Shown in pieces: positions 22,935 through 24,233 of a DNA stretch of 24,233 nucleotides (positions are counted from its first letter, which is position 1; every line of letters starts with the position of its first letter). Under the pieces are notes generated by a model, which ran no database searches, was not told the origin of the DNA, and saw nothing but the letters and a program-made list of their open reading frames with translations. This stretch comes from a virus. Position numbers and translations under genes: made by a program. The stretch lies in the IMG/VR virus record IMGVR_UViG_3300034101_000454, positions 1-24,233 of that record. The stretch is one strand, 5' to 3'.

Positions 22935-22946
22935 AACAATCAAGCC
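22928..22946. repeat. direct repeat copy 1 (19 bp)
   Basis: The sequence gggctgaaacaatcaagcc occurs here and again at 23186-23204, identical over 19 bases. This copy covers the stop codon of the plus-strand 56-residue gene. The ends (ggct / agcc) can pair to form a small stem. Confidence 0.85.
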
Positions 22947-23042
22947 ACGCATGGCGTGAACCGTGCGGGGCTGGAATAAGCTGCCGGTCTTTCCCGACTG
23001 TCAGGCCACCGGACCACCCCCGGTCTGCGACCCTTGCGGGCC

Positions 23043-23059
23043 TCTGGACTCGAACCAGA
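23043..23059 (-). other. tRNA T-arm-like hairpin 2
   Basis: On the minus strand the sequence reads TCTGG-TTCGAGT-CCAGA, a perfect 5-bp stem with the canonical seven-base T loop. It is followed by GGCCCGC. No matching 5' acceptor strand with an anticodon arm is found at normal tRNA distance, so this is a motif and not a called tRNA gene. Confidence 0.6.
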
Positions 23060-23082
23060 ATTCACCAAATCACGGCCAGCGT

Positions 23083-23099
23083 GCGGGAATCGAACCCGC
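23083..23099 (-). other. tRNA T-arm-like hairpin 1
   Basis: On the minus strand the sequence reads GCGGG-TTCGATT-CCCGC, again a perfect 5-bp stem with a canonical T loop. It lies 40 bases upstream of the second T-arm, too close for two complete tRNAs. The preceding bases do not give a normal D arm and anticodon arm. Confidence 0.6.
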
Positions 23100-23185
23100 C
23101 TGCCTCGTTGCCCCATCGGGCGAATAAGCTAGGCTTTCGCCTAGAGCCTGCCGCAAGCGACAGGTGGGTAATTTGTTGCCCTTGC

Positions 23186-23204
23186 GGGCTGAAACAATCA
23201 AGCC
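23186..23204. repeat. direct repeat copy 2 (19 bp)
   Basis: This is an identical copy of the 19 bases at 22928-22946. It adjoins the large nested hairpin at 23200-23236 and overlaps the CCCGCAAGGG hairpin at 23179-23188. Confidence 0.85.
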
Positions 23205-23236
23205 GGGCGTTGCCATCTAGGCAATCCACCCGGCTT
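23200..23236. other. large nested hairpin in the spacer
   Basis: Outer arms aagccggg (23200-23207) and cccggctt (23229-23236) pair perfectly over 8 bp. Inside, ttgcc (23210-23214) and ggcaa (23220-23224) form a 5-bp stem with loop atcta. An asymmetric internal loop separates the two. On the minus strand it is followed by GATTGTTTC, not by a T-run, so it is not a standard terminator. Confidence 0.7.
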
Positions 23237-23366
23237 GTGTTGCCCGTGGCGGTAGGACGCCGAACCGGGCTGTTGTCAAAACCCCGACTAAGGATTGCTG
23301 ACACGCTAAGGCACAAAACCGCACCCTGCATTAATGCCCTTATCCTTATTCGCGCTTTAACGCAAG

Positions 23367-23939
23367 TCACATGCCGAAGTATCTCACAAGGATGTTAGCA
23401 GCCTCGCGCGCTGTTCCCAGCTTGTGCGGATGTTGCGTTTCATCCCGTGCCAGCCCCTCGACAACGCGCACATATTCGACGCCCCTGCCCGCGTATTCCA
23501 GCAGGGCAGACCGAGCGCCGTTGTATTCCCTCATTCGCCTGAACACCTCATCATCGTCATACTCAAAGCCGATGCCACCGGAGCCGCTTACCATTTCACC
23601 CGAGATGCTTTTCGGGTGTTCGGTGCCGTAGCCCTGCGCAACGCGGTTAAGGTGCCGAACCGTCACGTAGCGCTTGATGGCCTCATACTGGACAGCCGAT
23701 AGCCCTTGGCTGTCATCACGGGCCTGCTTGGCTTGCATCCGCCACTGACCAAGCGGGCAGGTCCAGTGCTGGTCTGATGCGTTCTCGATTGTCGCGCCCC
23801 ACATCTTCACACGCTGGGCTATGACGGTGGATTTGATTTGCTCCACCGTCTCGCCTCTATCGCCCCTGTCAGCCTTGGCAATGCGGCCACCAGGATAGCG
23901 CTCGACATCTGTTTTCCGTTTCCTGCCAGCCTGAGCCAT
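23367..23939 (-). CDS. conserved basic phage protein upstream of the terminase region (190 aa)
   Basis: The N-terminus is basic and disordered (MAQAGRKRKTDVERYPGGRI) and followed by helices: TVIAQRVKMWG, QWRMQAKQARDD, LSAVQYEAIKRYVTVRHLNR. Later come an acidic stretch (FEYDDDEVFRRMREYNGARS) and a helical C-terminus ending ILVRYFGM. I recall proteins with this GRKRK...YPGGRI opening and QYEA helix near the terminase genes of alphaproteobacterial phages and prophages; no function is established. ATG 23939 is chosen because AAGGAAAG precedes it at good spacing; an in-frame ATG at 23984 lacks such a site. A DNA-binding or packaging-linked role is possible. Confidence 0.75.
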   Translation of the reverse strand: MAQAGRKRKTDVERYPGGRIAKADRGDRGETVEQIKSTVIAQRVKMWGATIENASDQHWTCPLGQWRMQAKQARDDSQGLSAVQYEAIKRYVTVRHLNRVAQGYGTEHPKSISGEMVSGSGGIGFEYDDDEVFRRMREYNGARSALLEYAGRGVEYVRVVEGLARDETQHPHKLGTAREAANILVRYFGM

Positions 23940-23987
23940 GATGTGACTTTCCTTGCCGTTGGTGATGACGATGACGCGGCGCATGAG

Positions 23988-24068
23988 TTATCGAGGGACT
24001 TGCAGCAACAAAAAGCCGATGAAAAAAAACGCGACAAAAATAGCTAAGCCCTCAGCCACTTCAACCAT
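23988..24068 (-). CDS. 26-residue single-pass membrane peptide
   Basis: A very short gene starts at ATG 24068, sharing its A with the preceding TGA (TGATG), and ends in TAA at 23988. The peptide is MVEVAEGLAIFVAFFFIGFL followed by LLQVPR. It is a short acidic N-terminus, one long hydrophobic helix and a basic C-terminal end, a typical type I mini-membrane protein with an obvious orientation signal. It contains a run of eight T in the DNA. Coupling to the upstream gene favours real translation. The function is unknown. Confidence 0.6.
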   Translation of the reverse strand: MVEVAEGLAIFVAFFFIGFLLLQVPR

Positions 24069-24233
24069 CAGCGCCACTCCGGCGCGAATGGGATGCTGTC
24101 GTTAAGCTGCGACGGCTTGCCAGCGCCGCTAGGTGCCATCTGACGCGCAAAGCCCTGCACGCCCGGCTCTGCCCGTTCGCGTGGCTCTTCCAGAAAACTC
24201 GACACGCGGACTTGCTCATCTGGCAATGGCAGG
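24068..24233 (-). CDS. C-terminal end of an unidentified protein (5' part outside the window)
   Basis: An open frame enters from the right edge and ends with TGA at 24068 after 54 codons. The visible part reads LPLPDEQVRVSSFLEEPRER, then GFARQMAPSGAGKPSQ and NDSIPFAPEWR. The sequence is hydrophilic, Pro/Glu-rich and probably a flexible tail. The stop overlaps the start of the 26-residue membrane peptide. Too little is present to assign a family. Confidence 0.65.
   Translation of the reverse strand, partial: LPLPDEQVRVSSFLEEPRERAEPGVQGFARQMAPSGAGKPSQLNDSIPFAPEWR

Larger units (their letters stand above)
22935..23366. other. structured non-coding spacer upstream of the terminase operon
   Basis: No convincing gene lies in these 432 bases. 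The stretch is dense in hairpins. One is 23200-23236, with an 8-bp outer and 5-bp inner stem. Another is 23129-23144, which on the minus strand is a 6-bp stem closed by GAAA. CCCGCAAGGG hairpins lie at 23031-23040 and 23179-23188, and two T-arm-like hairpins also occur. It could be a structured RNA on the minus strand, a packaging site, or both. A minus-strand open frame here has arginine/serine-rich, RNA-gene-like translation and is not accepted. Confidence 0.6.

Noticed and set aside
22928-23204. CRISPR-like or attachment-site interpretation of the 19-bp repeats
   Set aside because: There are only two copies 258 bases apart, with no cas genes or integrase in view and no tRNA 3' end with CCA adjoining them.
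23240-23279. Sigma-70-type promoter on the minus strand starting TTGACA
   Set aside because: The -35 box is perfect, but at 16-18 bases downstream only TCCTAC / CCTACC is found, a poor -10 box in a GC-rich hairpin.
22930-23290. Complete tRNA genes around the two T-arm hairpins
   Set aside because: The T-arms are 40 bases apart and no 5' acceptor strand with D and anticodon arms fits. The best acceptor matches give 57- or 64-base molecules with mismatches or only G-U pairs and no proper anticodon loop.
23062-23370. Minus-strand open frame of about 100 codons across the spacer
   Set aside because: It reads through every hairpin and both repeat-like elements, is Arg/Ser-rich without domain pattern, and has no good ribosome binding site. 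RNA or DNA structure explains the sequence better.

Overview
The window reads as the virion-assembly half of a podovirus-like phage or prophage whose host is probably an alphaproteobacterium. The phage call rests on an unbroken order of packaging, portal, scaffold, capsid, tail and ejection genes. The host call is inference, from the GC-rich coding (my estimate about 60 %) and from protein styles familiar in sphingomonad, rhizobial and caulobacter phages. No integrase, repressor, DNA polymerase or lysis enzyme is visible, so lytic versus temperate cannot be decided here.

Almost everything is on the minus strand, so transcription runs from right (24233) to left (1). From the right: a truncated protein, a 26-residue membrane peptide and a conserved basic protein (23367-24233). 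Next is a 432-base non-coding, strongly structured stretch (22935-23366) with two tRNA T-arm-like hairpins and a 19-bp direct repeat. Then come a small plus-strand gene with an AT-hook-like tail (22764-22934), a Cys-rich mini-protein, a 77-residue protein, the terminase small and large subunits, and the portal.

Between portal and scaffold lies an uncommon block of eight genes (13118-18372). It holds likely virion-surface or appendage proteins, including a kelch-like propeller with a duplicated inserted domain and a protein with eleven ~20-residue repeats. Scaffold and HK97-fold major capsid protein follow, then a hairpin terminator, two small proteins, two adaptor-like proteins, a tail nozzle protein, a GNAT acetyltransferase, a structural protein with a C-terminal S74-type chaperone motif, a 907-residue lytic transglycosylase/ejection protein and a 488-residue second ejection-type protein. 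A clear intrinsic terminator precedes the tail fibre gene and a final small membrane protein that runs off the left edge. One further plus-strand membrane-protein gene (1704-1964) faces the ejection gene.

Many late genes are joined by stop/start overlaps (ATGA, TGATG, TAATG or GTGA), so translational coupling probably sets subunit ratios. The two terminators, after the capsid gene and before the tail fibre, probably step down expression of distal genes. Several genes too short for routine ORF calling are included, and several starts are moved to internal codons with better ribosome binding sites.
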